Shown piece by piece: positions 13,353 to 26,906 of a DNA stretch of 64,000 bases; within the stretch, counting starts at the first letter, position 1, and every line of letters starts with the position of its first letter. Source of the DNA: Diprion similis (taxonomy: Eukaryota > Arthropoda > Insecta > Hymenoptera > Diprionidae); assembly GCF_021155765.1 (NCBI RefSeq), contig NC_060107.1:6930501-6994500 (forward strand), in the 5' to 3' direction. The notes beneath the pieces are model-generated. The model was not told the DNA's origin. It worked only from the letters and a program-made list of their open reading frames with translations, and searched no databases. The position numbers and the translations under genes were made by a program.

Positions 13353-14951
13353 TTTTCAATACAGGTGACGGCCAGATTCAAGAATTCTTCTGCGCACTCT
13401 AAAGGCGCAGGCTTTGGTTCACGCTGTCAGTCAAGCTGGCAGCTGTTCGATGACAAACTTTGGAAACTACTTCATGCCGGAATTCTGTTATATTTTTATT
13501 GACCGCGTACCGATAGAACATTTTATCGGACAATATGCACCGCGTTTCACCTAGATTTTAATTTACAAAATGTCAAGCAACTTGCCCGGCTGTCAGAATT
13601 AAGCTTCCGGCTATCGTTGATTCGCTTCCTGTGCGCCGTTTGAGTTTTGTTGCTAGACGAGAGTTTTCGATCACGCCGCTAGAGTGCTTCGTGATTTTTG
13701 TACCATCACATTCATGGACCACTGAGCTGTGTTGTCTGTTGTTGTCTGTCATGATGTCGAATCTTAACGTTCGAGTCTTCGAATTTCTCCCACAACACAA
13801 ATATTTGCGCAGATTACGCCAACTTGCGAACAAAATTCGTTCAATTTTTCATTTCAAACCCACCTCTCCATCCACAGAGAATTAATGCATAAATACAGCA
13901 AAATCCTTGTGTCGACATACGGCATGACATAAAATTTAAGGTTACCGCAAATGCGCACTTGCATTCGAAATAGGTTTGCCCCGTCATTGCAGTAGATTTT
14001 GCACCGATATTTTTATCCAGCGTAGAGTAAATAGCTGATACTTTTGCTCAATGCTACTCAATCGGGTTGATATCTTCTTACGATAAAATGATTAATTATG
14101 TAAAAACTAGGTACCACCAAATGGAGAACATCATAATATTTCGCTAAGTTTGTAACAATTTCCACCGGTTGATTCAGGTTACATGTCGACGAGTCAGTTT
14201 CTTTGAAAAATAAGAAACTTCGTACATTTAAGTCTGTGAGAATTGAATGAACATTAGCAACAATTAGAGAGTTTCAAAGATTCATAGATACAATTCTTTC
14301 AAATGCGATCCGGCAGCCCAGACAGCTAAGACGCCAAGCAATAACATTTGAACGCATTAAAATTACTTTCGTCTCTTAAATATTTCCCGAGGAATGATCG
14401 TAATGCATTTAATTCATTGCAAAGCAAAGATGGTTCCGAGTTTCCATTCGATTCAAAACGATCGTGGGATTGGAAACCGTTCTAATGCACTGATTTAATT
14501 AAAAACCATTTGTTGACGTCGGATTGACGTACCGGCTGCGGGATATGTGTGTTTATTTTTGCCTAGAGTTTGTAGACCACCTGCCATCTACTGTAGATGA
14601 TTCTAACCTCCGTATCAATAAGAGTGGATACCGCACGACGATCGCGCATGCGTTTAAATCTGCTGTTGAGGAAAATTTCTTGCGATGATACAGGTGAGAA
14701 CAGCTGATCTTTCGCACTTGACGTTCCATGGACAACCGCGCGAGAGATAGTAGTTGTTGAAAGAAAAAAAAAAAAAAATTACGTACATACATACGACATA
14801 CATCGATTATTTCTACTGTCAGAGAGCCAGGCCTATAGAATATAATGACAAATACTAGTTTGTACGTAAATGATAAATGCGTAAGATAGTTTTTCCACAA
14901 AACCTTATTGTCATCACTTTTCTCAATTATATTACTTTGCTATTGTAAACA
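13353..14951. promoter_or_regulatory. Intergenic region between divergent SINHCAF and Rab21
   Basis: SINHCAF is read leftward from about 13.4-13.6 kb and Rab21 rightward from about 14.9 kb, so this 1.6 kb holds both promoters. I saw no TATA box at a sensible distance from either start. Open frames of about 85 codons exist on both strands at 13573-13885, but they overlap each other and match nothing I know. Confidence 0.5.
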
Positions 14952-16829
14952 ATGGCCAGCTCCTCACCGACTGCAAATAATTCAACCAACGGTTACAATT
15001 TTAAAGTTGTTTTGCTCGGCGAAGGTTGCGTAGGCAAAACATCTGTCGCTTTACGCTATGTCGAGGACAAATTCAACGACAAACATATCACCACTCTCCA
15101 GGTATTTCAACCGTTATATTTTTCCTCATCATATTTCCAACGATTCGTGCATACATGAATCATTCAACTTGTAACCCATTTACTTATTCGCAGGCTTCGT
15201 TTCTCAACAAAAAACTCAACATTAATGGAAAAAGAGTGAATTTGGCTATCTGGGATACGGCAGGACAAGAAAAGTTTCATGCGTTAGGCCCCATCTACTA
15301 TCGTATGTCAAACGGCGCAATTCTGGTATACGATATTACTGATGAGGACTCATTTCAAAAGGTTCGAACACTGAATGAACACCAGCTTGTAACACATTTC
15401 CTATTTTACAATTAACTAAAAACCAATTGGTAAACTGCGTATTGAATCTGGAATCTGGATCAATAATCTTCGAGATACGACGTTGTAGTTGAATATGCAA
15501 ATTTACCGTGAGTTTTGCTCCGAAACTTGTTCAATTAAAGATACGACTTAACTTGGACGTGGCAATATTACCGCCAACAATACTTGTTTCTCAACCTTAC
15601 GCGAAAAACATAGAACCGAGATAGGATCTTGTATTGCGATCTCACTAGACTCTTTGATTTGAACAACTTGAATATTTTGAAAATTACTGGATTAAATTTT
15701 ACTGGTTTGTTATGCAACCTGTTTCTTATCAGCATAGATAGAAGTTAAGTCAAGTTATTTCAACTTTACACCAAAGAAATAGACGATGTTTATGTTACCT
15801 TAACTCGATCATTCATTTTTACAAATTAGTTATTTACCATCTTTTATTTTTTATCAATTCCTCAATTGCAAAAATTCCCATCAGTTAAATTGCCTTTCGT
15901 TTCTATCAATCTTCCATATCAGCTATACACGTCTTCATCTTCTTTTTTTTTTTATTCAATATTTTTGAACCATTATTCAATTTCTCATATTTACCTTTTC
16001 TTCCTCACTGCAGAAAATTTTCTTGAATTTATTCAACTCTTAATTTTTTCTTATAATTATACATTTACAGGTAAAAAACTGGGTGAAGGAGTTGAAAAAG
16101 ATGCTTGGCAGCGAAATTTGCCTTGTCATAGCTGGTAACAAATTAGATCTTGAGAGGGATCGGAATGTAACACAAGAAGAAGCAGAAGAGTGAGTTACCC
16201 ATTGTTCGTTGTTTTGTTCTAGTGAAGTACATGTCAGTTCACATTATGAACTAGATAGAAGTATTTGGACATCACTTTGAGCAGAAGTAGAAAAGTATAT
16301 GAAAACAAAGAAGAACGAAAACAAGTATGAAAATATCAGTCAGCGAACCTGAATCTATTCGTTGATAAGATAATCTTGTTTTTTATTTTTTCAATCATCA
16401 ATCTGCTTTGTTTGACCCAACATACAAAGTTATAATTAGACTAGACTGAGAAAAAATAAACAATTAAATGCGATATAAATGCACAAGCGTAGATATTCAT
16501 TTTTCCATTATATTCTCATTAAGGAAGCGAGCTACCAATTAACTATTTTATGTTTAACAGGATCAATTTATACGAATTATTTCCTCAGATATGCCAGACA
16601 AGTTGGTGCAGTCCACTTTCACACATCGGCCAAACAGAATCAAAACATCGAAGAAATGTTTCTCGATTTAACCCGCCGCATGATGGCACATGCGGATATA
16701 GTTGAGCAAAAATCTACTCTCACACGGTCAAATAGCACGCGGCGGAATGTCGTGGTTGTCGAAGACGAAGCTGAGCAAGAGAGACCTGCTTCAAGCTCCT
16801 GCTGTGGAGGATTTTCGCAAAGTTCATAG
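14952..16829 (+). CDS. Rab21: Small GTPase Rab21
   Basis: Rab-family GTPase of early endosomes; in animals Rab21 controls endocytic and integrin traffic and autophagy-linked sorting. Four exons: 14952-15101, 15194-15361, 16071-16189 and 16589-16829, all in phase, giving 225 residues. The P-loop is GEGCVGKT at residues 23-30, switch [11 protein letters not shown] has Gln75, the guanine-specificity motif NKLD is at 129-132 and a SAK motif lies in exon 4. The phrases FLNKKLN and EEYARQVGA are typical of Rab21 and not of Rab5 or Rab22. The C terminus carries CC followed by seven residues (GGFSQSS), a Rab21-like double-cysteine prenylation region. The start context AAACAATGGC is good, with no upstream in-frame ATG. 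An AATAAA at 17093-17098 could end the shortest transcript. Confidence 0.95.
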
Positions 16830-19800
16830 GTCGATGACGTGGCTTAAGTTCTTTTTAGGAGGTTTGAGTTATACATACATTGTATATAGCAGTTGTTTTA
16901 CAATTATATACCATAAAAATTTTCAACTTTTAATGTGATCAAATATACTGTAGTCGTTTTGAACACACACAGCCTGTGGATCAAGTACGAATTAGGTGGA
17001 TATATTTACACGTATATGAAAACGTAATTGTATTCAATCAGATCAGTGTCTCATTCATCAGTCGATCATAAAAATTGAACAATGTTGAAATGAATAAACT
17101 TTTTCTTTATATGTATATCTTTGATAGTTTGAAATTTCTATACCTTGAACAAGCCAATTAGAAATGTCAACAGTAAAATCAGTAGCTAGCTTCCCACTGA
17201 AGTCGAGAGTACAGGAGATATTTTACACTATCTGTTAAGCGATATACCGTATCATATGCACGTGGTGTACCACCAGGAGTAGAACAGAATGGATATTCAG
17301 CAATCTTTTAGCTGTATCACTTCCATGTATACTTGCGTAGATTCAAATATATAATAATTAATTTTATAGCAGCTACTGTAATAACTTTACAATACTCGCA
17401 GTGTTAAAATGTGAAAGAAAGTTATATATAATGCTTACTTCAGTTCTTATCCGATGTTAATTAGTTAGCTTCACATGGATTATTATAGGAATAACTTGTT
17501 AATAACGACTTCGAAACTTTTTTGCTGTGGGGCTTTTCGAGAACCTCGTCAAAGTTTTTGATAAAAGTGTTTTGTACGCAAAATAAATTTACGTAAATCT
17601 GCCATTGAAATTCCCGAACATTTTACACAGCATAATGTTCCTATTGATTACAAGCTCGTAATATATATAAAAGTATAATTAATGTATAACATTGAACAAA
17701 GAAAAAATCAAATTTCAAATTACTGACACATTAAAATTCTAGAAAAGATTTATAAGGATACCTATTTTGCGTTACTGTTACAGACTGTGTAAATTCATAA
17801 TTGTCTTTGACATGGTGTTGCATACTACTGTATCGAATTACCGTACCCATACCAGAGACTATAAATGATGTTATTATATAAATTACACTTGTTGTTTTGC
17901 GTTGCCATATACTGTATTTGTAAATATATTGCTGTCTATTGGCATATAATTACACGAATAAATTTAATATAATTCACGACCTTACTGTTTTTTCACTAGT
18001 ATTAGCCTTTGGGACTCTGTAAAATAGTATTGATGATGTTTTCTTAATTTAGGTGAGATTCTTTGATCATAGAATGGTTTTTTATAAATAGAAGAAATGA
18101 GAATTCGATTGGTATAATTCGATTTTAGTACTATATTGTTTTTATTCAGATCCGTATGATGTTCGAAAGATAAAGATACAATGTGCTATTCTATCACAGG
18201 TACATGGATCGTGCATACATTTAGTTATCCTAACATATACAGCTCTCGGTCAGAACTATAATGCAATTTAATATATGATGATATTTCGTTGAATAATGTG
18301 TTGACATGTAAATTATTTAGTATTCGGAATGACGAGCCAACCTATGATTGATATATGTTTTTTGTCATGTTCGTAAGTGGCAATTATGCAATTATGTAAT
18401 GCAGATCACATAGAAATGTCAGTGGCAAGTTATTTATGTTTTCATAAATTGTGTGCATGTCTCATATTGTTAGATGCACGACAGAACAAATTCGTTTCAC
18501 ACAGTTACACATGTACTTTTCAAAATCGGTTTTTTTCTTCTCTAAACATATTTGTTGATACTCTCTTTAAATAGATTTGTAATTTCTTTGAAAACAAATT
18601 AAATGCGTATGCATAAGATTTTCTTTAACTCACAATTTCAGTTTCTGACCATGGAATGATTATTTAAATTCTTGTATGATTAACGCTGTGGAAATATAGC
18701 TTTTACGTCGCCAATTAAAATTTTTCTACTGAATTCGTTCAAGATTTCTGTTTTTTGTTACATAGGTACATCTATTATCTGTTCGTGAATAGTAATACCT
18801 AAGAGGGTCAAAATATGACATGAACTACGGAATATGATAAATGAAAAGAAAATGCATCATATCTCAGTATCGCACTTATTCATCATTCTTATGCCAGCAT
18901 AAAACAATATTGAATAATTTGCTAATTCGATTATCATAATATTTTTTTCATTGTTCGTTACTATATGTATTTATATCTTATTCTTATACGCCTTTTTAAT
19001 ATTTTATTTAAAAATCAGTACTATATTTATATATATCTATACATATCTATTCTATGAATTTATACACCGTGAGATTATTTACAATTTATAAATTACAGTA
19101 CGGAATGTGTCGAAGATTGTCTAACATTGTGTGACAAAATTCTTTGAGTATAATAAATTACTATTCTATGTAATATAATTGAGGAGAAAGTTGACTTCGG
19201 TTACCATTTACTGAAATCTATACAGAGTGTGTACACTGAAATATTGATAAAACTGTTACTGGTGGTACGCAAGAAATTCAATATAGCTAAGCAAATGCAC
19301 ATACCAATCTTCTAATTTGGAATATAAACGATTATCTTTCACAGTATTATAACGCATTGAAATACTTTGTTTCCAAGAAATATTCAATCTTCGATAATCA
19401 TTCCGTAAAAAATATAATAATTACTAATTTTAGCCATTTAATTAGACTATTTTGTGAGTATACCTACAGTTTACACTGATTACATTACATGACGTTTTCA
19501 TCTATCTTTGGTATACAGTGGTAATTTTTCCTTTTTTTTTGTATAAATATTATTCACATGTTCAAAACTGTCATACAACACTGATCAGCTTGCTCGCATT
19601 CATTCTACGAAACACTCATGACGATCGCAGCATATTTGGCTAGAAAAAAAAGTTGTGCATTCATCATTATGAAATACTTTATGAAGAAAACCTGTGACTG
19701 TGTACGCTTCTTGCTTTTTAGCAAGTATATAAATTAGTAAAAAATATCAACTATGCTTTATAAGACAAAGACAAAAAGGAAAATATTTCATAGAACAGTA

Positions 19801-20291
19801 CATAAGAACGTGTGTTCAAAAATGAGGCTTCTTTGTAGATATTAAAAATTGGATTTGCGTGTACTTGCTACTGTGATTTATATAAAAATACTATATGCTC
19901 CTTATCGAATTGTACTCATCTGTAGGATCCATATTGTGAATATAAAAATGCTTCGAGCTATACTTGATATAAAGAAAAATATTATTAAAAATTCAATAAC
20001 TGACCTGCAGTGTTCCTTCCAAGTCTGTAAATCAAATGTTTAAAATCGAGGGAAATATAAAAGTTTTACTGATGCAATGATTTATGCAAAAATGAAAGCC
20101 GTGAAGCGAGTGTCCAATGCACTCCAAATAGATTCTGTTAAAGTAATTGACACATGTACTTTCATATTCTCCACAAATCCAATTTGAACAATCTGATTAG
20201 TGTTTCAGTCTGTTATTTGAAACGAGTACCAATTTTGTTAACGTTTTATAGGCCTTCAATGAATCAACACTTTTGGTAATCTAACCCAGTC
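16830..20291. other. Convergent 3' intergenic region (Rab21 / RhoGAP68F)
   Basis: Rab21 and the minus-strand RhoGAP gene end facing each other 3.4 kb apart. The sequence is strongly AT-rich with several AATAAA-like signals (17093, and near 17956). It probably contains long 3' UTRs of one or both genes. No coding exon was recognised; frames at 18377-18574 and 19849-20043 are short and unconvincing. Confidence 0.6.
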
Positions 20292-23200
20292 TTAAATGAT
20301 GAATATTTTATCTTGGTACATGAACAAAAAGTCGGTAAACTGATTGATCGGACCAATTGCTGAAAGTGACATTCCTCGAGATGACGGAGCTCTTACTAAA
20401 TTAGGGCCGAATACTACTGCCAGATTACTCGATGTCATCTTGTTAAGATCACTTCTGTCCATTACCTACGAGTATTGAAAAATATGAGTATTTGTTCTGT
20501 GGCTACGATCTTCCATGAATTACTGTGAGAAAATCGATGAGAATGAAACTCACCCTGGATAAAAATTGAACGATATATTTCAAAACTCGATAGTTAGCTT
20601 CAGGTAGTTTTTCAAGAATCAATATCTTAACTTTCCGAGGTCGTTCGTCTTTTGATAAACCTTCGGAAGGACAGAAAAAGATGAATGATAAATAGGTTCT
20701 AAATTGATGTCAATGTAGAAAGACATTGACTCAGAGTTATTCATACTTACTTTGAAACTGTGTGATTTCATCGTAAAGTTCGTAGGTCATAAGTGGTTCG
20801 TCCAATTCTCGAAGGAATGTTTTTAGAAGTACAGCCGCTATGTGAGGATCCCCTCGGAAATCTACAGGCAATCCTAGGTTACAACGGTTTTGGAGTTCTT
20901 TGATCACCGTTACATTTGCTGATCTTCTGAACAGGCCTTCAGTTTCCAATGCTGGCGGAGTAAATTAATGATTTTTATTGTTGTTCGCATACTGCGTTGC
21001 AAGAAACATTGAATGATCTGCCTCACCATCTGGAGTATCCAAAAATTCTATACACTGTGTTACTATAGGTGGTATCATTTCATCGCAATTATTTTCTCTA
21101 ATAAATTGTAGACTTGCGCCAAATTGCGTTGTCGTAACTGGAGTAACGACAGTTGTTGGTGGTGGACTTACAGGTACATTTTTTTTATTTTTCATCATTA
21201 ACTGCTCGTCGTGTCTGAAAATTATTAAATACTCGATATTACATTCGTGCAAAGCATTGTGTGGATGGATGGAACAGAGGTATGAGTTGGTTCACAACTT
21301 TTTCAGACAGTTGGTTGCAGGATTGACCTTGTATTATTAGTGAAAACTATGTTAGTTTTCTCTTTTTTTTTTAACCATTACCTTTTAGAACAAGTAACAC
21401 TTTTTATAACTTAATCTTTTCTATCAAAACCATCTTGCGAGGTTCTTTCTATCATGTGCAAGGTATTTTACCACCTTTTCTGGTTTTGCTAACAACAGTA
21501 TTTGCCGACATATACCCCTTATTCTTATATCCTACATGTATTTAGGGCAAAAAAAACATTGTCAATTCCAGCTGCTTACTGTAAAACTTGCTGAGGAATA
21601 CAAAGTTGATCAAGATTGATATGTTGTGCAAGCTCCTCCAGGTAATTAACGTACATCATTTTGCGCCCAAATTTAGCACTGAAAACAGAGAATAAGAATA
21701 TTAGAGCAAAATCGAAAGCTTCAGTAATTTCGGATTTTATGTTACTCTTACCTGATCACTGGTTTAAAGATTTGCCAGACAAATCTGATAAAATTCGTTG
21801 GGTGAACTAAATAAAGAGCCTTAAGATTTTTCTTATATTTTCGATCAAAAGCTCGATATGCTTGACGCAACCATGCGTATGGCGGTTTGTTTTTCGATGT
21901 CAGACCATGGTGAAAGTACACTAAGCTGTAATCTTGCTCGACGAAAGTGTCCAAGGTATGTGTTAGATATCTGGAGATATTAATAATTCGTAACTGAACA
22001 TAAATCTTAGAAAGTTGTTGTCGTAAGCAGTGCAGTGTTTTTACTTTTCATCTTATTTAATTTGGGAATAACTTATTTCACCTCAATAACTTGGCATGAT
22101 TGAAGGTCTCCTCGTCATTTGACGGCAGCTTACAGGCAGAAACAACAATCACTTTTCTCCCTGCACTGTCGTCCCCAACTACCTCAACAATCCCAAGTCT
22201 TGCTATATCAAGGTAATCCTCTTCGTCCACAAGGTCACCTTCAAGTGCTGCCAGATCGTCCGCTGCTTGGAATAGAATATCGTTACTCAATACTTTGTAC
22301 ATTTCTTTTACTCGTATTCCTTATTCAGGTAAAATACTATAATATCCAATCAATAGTTTTAATTGTGATCATTTAAAAGTTATTGATCTCCAACATTTGA
22401 GGAATGTACCAAGAAATCCGAAGGCCACATACCGGTTTCAATAACTGGAGCATCCACCAGAGCCTCTTCAAAATTTTCTTCTATTGTTCCATCGCTTACG
22501 GGGCTCTCTAAGTAGTCCAGTCCTGTTCCAGCACAGCTAGCGCTTAAATCTAATTTTTCTTCAAGCAGTTCGACAGCTGTAAAGTGTGACTTCCAATCAA
22601 TAAATAACTTTAAAGAAATTATGAACTAATTAAGTATGGCAGATGTGATACGTTGCTTGTTTAGCTCCAAAATACTGGTCAAAAATGTTGAGGTAATAGT
22701 AAATTATGGTATGTGAGATAATAATAATGCCTGAATCAAGTTAAATAAATAAAGCTACAAATTTATGACGAACCATTCATGTTAATGTGTACTTAAAAAA
22801 ATGTTTTAAGGTATGATTCCCATGTCGAGAACAAAACAAATAGCAAAAAAAAAAAAAAATCCAAGGAGAGAAAATTTGCTGGCAGCTTAAAGTAGAATCA
22901 TGTTAGGGTGAAATTAAGTTATGAAAGCTTGAAGCAAAGCAGTCAGAATCATAAGCAGCAAGAATATGCGTTAAAAACTTGTCTGGGATGTTAAGCTGAC
23001 CTCTTAGTATATTGAAGGGAGACTTTCCTCCTCGGAAACAGATAGCAGAGGGTGTACAGTGGCTAGAAGGATTATACCAACTTATTACATAATCTAAGGT
23101 CACTGGACACCCTGTACCAAGTTAAGTGATAATCAAAAGAGAGAAAAGCTGGTTATGTTCTGCTAGATAATGTAAGACTTTGGTCTCTAGTGGTTAGTGA

Positions 23201-23430
23201 AATTTGACTGGATTTTGCGTGAATTTATTTAAGAAAATTTCAAAAGTATTACAGAGATATTAAACGAGAATTAGGCAAATGATAATCTTGGCTACATAAC
23301 GAACAGGCCTCGTTTACACCTTACCGCTGTCAGAAGTTGCCTGGAGTTCGGTGTCGTCAAATTCCAAGTTGGGCTCATAATCATGATAATCCGATAGACT
23401 CGGGTACGGGTCTTCACCTTCATTGTTCAT
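20292..23430 (-). CDS. RhoGAP68F: Sec14-RhoGAP protein (p50RhoGAP/ARHGAP1 family)
   Basis: GTPase-activating protein for Rho-family GTPases with a lipid-binding CRAL-TRIO domain; the Drosophila orthologue works in membrane traffic and epithelial shape change. Nine exons: 23430-23325, 22576-22433, 22262-22082, 21970-21752, 21678-21580, 21214-21027, 20951-20751, 20660-20554 and 20465-20292. All are in phase and give 472 residues, close to the fly protein. The acidic N terminus starts MNNEGEDPYPSLSDYHDYEP. The Sec14-like domain covers about 100-245 (YSLVYFHHGL, PPYAWLRQAYRAFDRKY). A Pro/Thr linker precedes the RhoGAP domain (about 281-470). The catalytic arginine finger is Arg321 in ETEGLFRRSA, and SNLAVVFGPNLVR carries the conserved Asn. 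The exon 3 acceptor has a weak pyrimidine tract. The upstream neighbour is lin-7 on the same strand. Confidence 0.95.
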
Positions 23431-25006
23431 TGCTACCACACAGACACAGGTACGTCAATACACATGAAGGGGTTTAGGACAGGAAGGTATTGCGAACGGA
23501 TGACAAAGCGGTGGCAATTTCTTATTCTAAGTCTTTGAGTAACCACACGGTAAAAGTTTGTTGTATCGATCTGCCCACCTTTGACTCACTGAGCATAAAG
23601 CAATTTCGTCATAAATGATTTACAAGTATTAATGTAAGGTATCTTTGTAGAAAAGTTGTTGGTAATTACGTCCTATTTACAAGAATGAGAAACAGGGAGG
23701 AAAAGGGTGATTTTTACCATAATTATTTCTGTAAATACCCATAGCTTTGAGGCATGCATAATGGTGATAAAAAATTCGACATAATATCGAGCATATAATT
23801 TATGCTTACTCTTTGCAATTAGTAATTCGTTAGTTATAGAGTATTTCTGGCGTGAAAAATTTATTGAGGGCGAGTAAATACAGATCGACACTGCGAAAGT
23901 CATGCGTTACTATTATACATGCAATCTGGTGGGCAAATCGTGTTAAAAATAACAGCATTCAATCCAGCACAGGTGTATTATGACAAGTGTTTCCTTAAAA
24001 TTTCCAATAATGAAACGCATTCATAAGAGATGATTGTCAATTCAAAAACACGTGATAAAGCAGATTTTTTTTTATTTGAGATAACAAACAGTGGAAGGCT
24101 TGGTATAAATTACGAGCAGTGTAACTAGTGCTTTGGTTCGTGTTTGATCCGAATCTTTTGTTTTATTTTAGCATGTTTTTGGCCAGGGATAATTTACTTC
24201 TTCAGTGATAACTTTGTTTTCTTTTTCATCATGGAACAAAATTTTGGAATCTTTTGACATCGAATTACCTTGAGCATTGGAACTTAAGTTTATAAGTGAA
24301 AAGACGATTTTCTAATATTCAATGATAAAAATTGGATACCAGTATTCATGTTCTACTCTCCTCATCTTGCTGATTATTTGACTAATTTAAAAGCTTACAT
24401 GAGGAAACATTTTCACATACGTTTTTTGCCGATGTTATTGACAGACTTCATGGTGTCAACTCGTACAGAATAAGAAAATAAAGATATAATTGCGAGTACA
24501 CAGCAACACCTAGAGAGTACTTGACAATTGCTTATTTCGTTTGATTAAAAGTACGAAGTAATAAAAAGAAAAAAGAAAAACTATACATATATCGGTGAAA
24601 CTATGAGAAAAGAAAAGGTGGAGTAGTAAGTAGGCGACTTTCGAAATAAATTTTTTTCTCTCCACTCTTAGAAGATTGTTTGCTTATTTCTCCCCCACTA
24701 TCGCTTCTAACTCCGGAGAGTCAAACAACAATTGCGTCGTCGCGTAATATGGTGGGAATACGCGTTACGTACGTTTGTGTATCTGTACGTAGGTGTGCAT
24801 GAGTAAGAACGCGTTATAACCTCTATAACGGCAGGTGTGATAGTTCCAAGATAAGTATCGTTCAAAGATCGAGTAACGAAGGCCACGATTTGTCGAACAC
24901 CTTTTCATGCTGTGATTTCTGACGCATCGACACGCCGAGTGACATTTAGCTGTCAGATGTGTGCCGTTGTCGATATCTATTTCATTCTCCAATTGACTTT
25001 CTTACC
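23431..25006 (-). other. Probable 5' UTR intron of RhoGAP68F
   Basis: A strong minus-strand donor (GACAG|GTAAGAAAG, exon end 25006) lies upstream of the RhoGAP68F ATG, and an acceptor-like TAG sits just before the start codon. Together they suggest a non-coding first exon to the right of 25006. No coding sequence is seen in the 1.6 kb between. Confidence 0.4.
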
Positions 25007-26906
25007 TGTCAAAACTCTGGCTGGACTTGGCGTTGGTTGATAGTCGGCTTCCATTGTTGGAAAATAGCCTCACCAAGACGAACGAATGTAATTCAGTTTT
25101 ATATTTTTCTTTTTTCCTTTTCCGAAAATTATTTATACTATTTCCTTAGACTTTGCCACATTTTTATATACGCGATAACGTAAACCCAACTACGTACGCA
25201 AGCACGCACACTCGCGACACACTTTCCTCATCTGCATCTGCCCAAGTGTTTAGTGTCGCGACTCAGTTCCCAGCCAATAATCGTCACCTCCCACTTCAGA
25301 TCAACGGCCACTTCACTACTTCACATCGTCTACAATCGATTAGTGAATTGTTGCTATTTTCAGCTCGTCTCAGAATGCCGTGTGACGGTTTCTCTATGTG
25401 GATGAAATTTCAATGGCGGGGTGATTCGAGATCGAAGCCGTTTTGCGAGCTTCTAATATCGCTGCTATCCGAGGAACACACTTATGAGTTCACTTTTCGA
25501 AATTCCTTCGAACTTATAAGTTTAATGAGGGACTAAAGTCTTGAGGATTTATCCGTACTTATGATTGGATTGAATTATATTTTGGATCAATTTTAAATGA
25601 CCCATTAAAAAATAGTGATAATTTTTTTACTGCACATGGTCTTGCAGAAATCATTCCTAGGTGATGAATTACATGATAATTAAGCCAGATATTGATTCGT
25701 CGCTCAAGGAGGGGGTCCTGGTTTGGAAGGTATGTACAAATAATCGTTTTTTTTTTTTTTTTATTGTCTAAATCGATAGATAAACTATCCAAGTATTTTC
25801 GTAGATACAGCGCCGAATGCAGGGGGCCATCGAGCAGGTGTGCGCGCTTCGCTCCTCTATCTTCTATTTGGAATTTTTTTCCTGAGACAGGATCAACGGT
25901 CTTTCAAAAGTAGACTTAGAATTTGTAGTAGTATTATGCTGAGCCATAATCTAGTTCGTGGGAAAAAAATGACAACTGCTAGCTACGACGATATAATTGT
26001 GAATCCGCTTCATTATGTTATCCCATTATTGAATTCTTGATTCACTTTTTACAGATAACTTACCGACAGAGGTTTGCGCAGACATTTAATTTATTCCCGA
26101 TTTGACGATGTCGATAGTTCAATATTTGTCGTAATGGCTCGTAGAGTCAAACATATCCATCAGAATAAGTTTTTGCGGAAGCAGAAGGACTACTATGTGG
26201 ACCCAGGAATAGCTGATTAGCCGATTATTAGCGTAAAAAAACAAAACTTGATATTTTCTCCTATCGAAAACTTTAAGGCGCGTTTTCTCGATTTTCCATT
26301 TTTTTTTTTAATTCTACATTGGCGGACGCGATAGCAAAAAAACTAAACGAACTATCGGGTCAAACCAGAGTTGGTTCGCTTTTGCATTGAATTCGCTTCT
26401 AAATGAACTAACAGAATTATTAAAAAAGTATTTTTAAACAACTTTTACAGCACGTTGAAGTGCTTTTTTCTACAGAACACGTTTTTTTTTCAAACCTGTC
26501 AAAAGTTGTGATTTCATGATCGTTTCAACTTTTTCGCAGTTCATCCAGAAAAAAAATATATCATGATTGGGAATTTTTTTCGTTTTTTTGTTCCTGACAA
26601 GAATTACAAACTCCATCTTTTCAAGGTACGCACGGAAAGCGCTCATTGCTCTGCAGTTTATAATTGCATCTACTTGAAAAAAATTATTTTTACACTTCAA
26701 ATACATGAGAAAATATACCCCAAAGTTTGCTGTGCTAAGTTTTTTTTGCCGTTCTAAAAAAATTATCGAAAAAAAATTCTTTTTGGGCCTTCTAAACCAA
26801 GAACCCCCTTTAAAACTATAATGTTAAATATAAATAACATTACATTGTACCTATATCAGTTACTCATAAATTCTATACATGTATTAATAAAAATAGTCAT
26901 TCAAGT
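25007..26906. other. Intergenic, RhoGAP68F promoter side to lin-7 3' end
   Basis: The left part (25.0-25.5 kb) is less AT-rich and probably carries the RhoGAP68F first exon and promoter. The right part is the 3' flank of lin-7. The 127-codon plus-strand frame at 25153-25536 has random-looking composition and no family features. Confidence 0.5.

Noticed and set aside
20713-20735. Small inverted repeat GTCAATGT/ACATTGAC in a RhoGAP68F intron.
   Set aside because: Eight-base arms are expected by chance in a window of this size.
25153-25536. Plus-strand 127-codon frame upstream of RhoGAP68F.
   Set aside because: Composition looks random and it overlaps the likely 5' UTR/promoter of the minus-strand gene.
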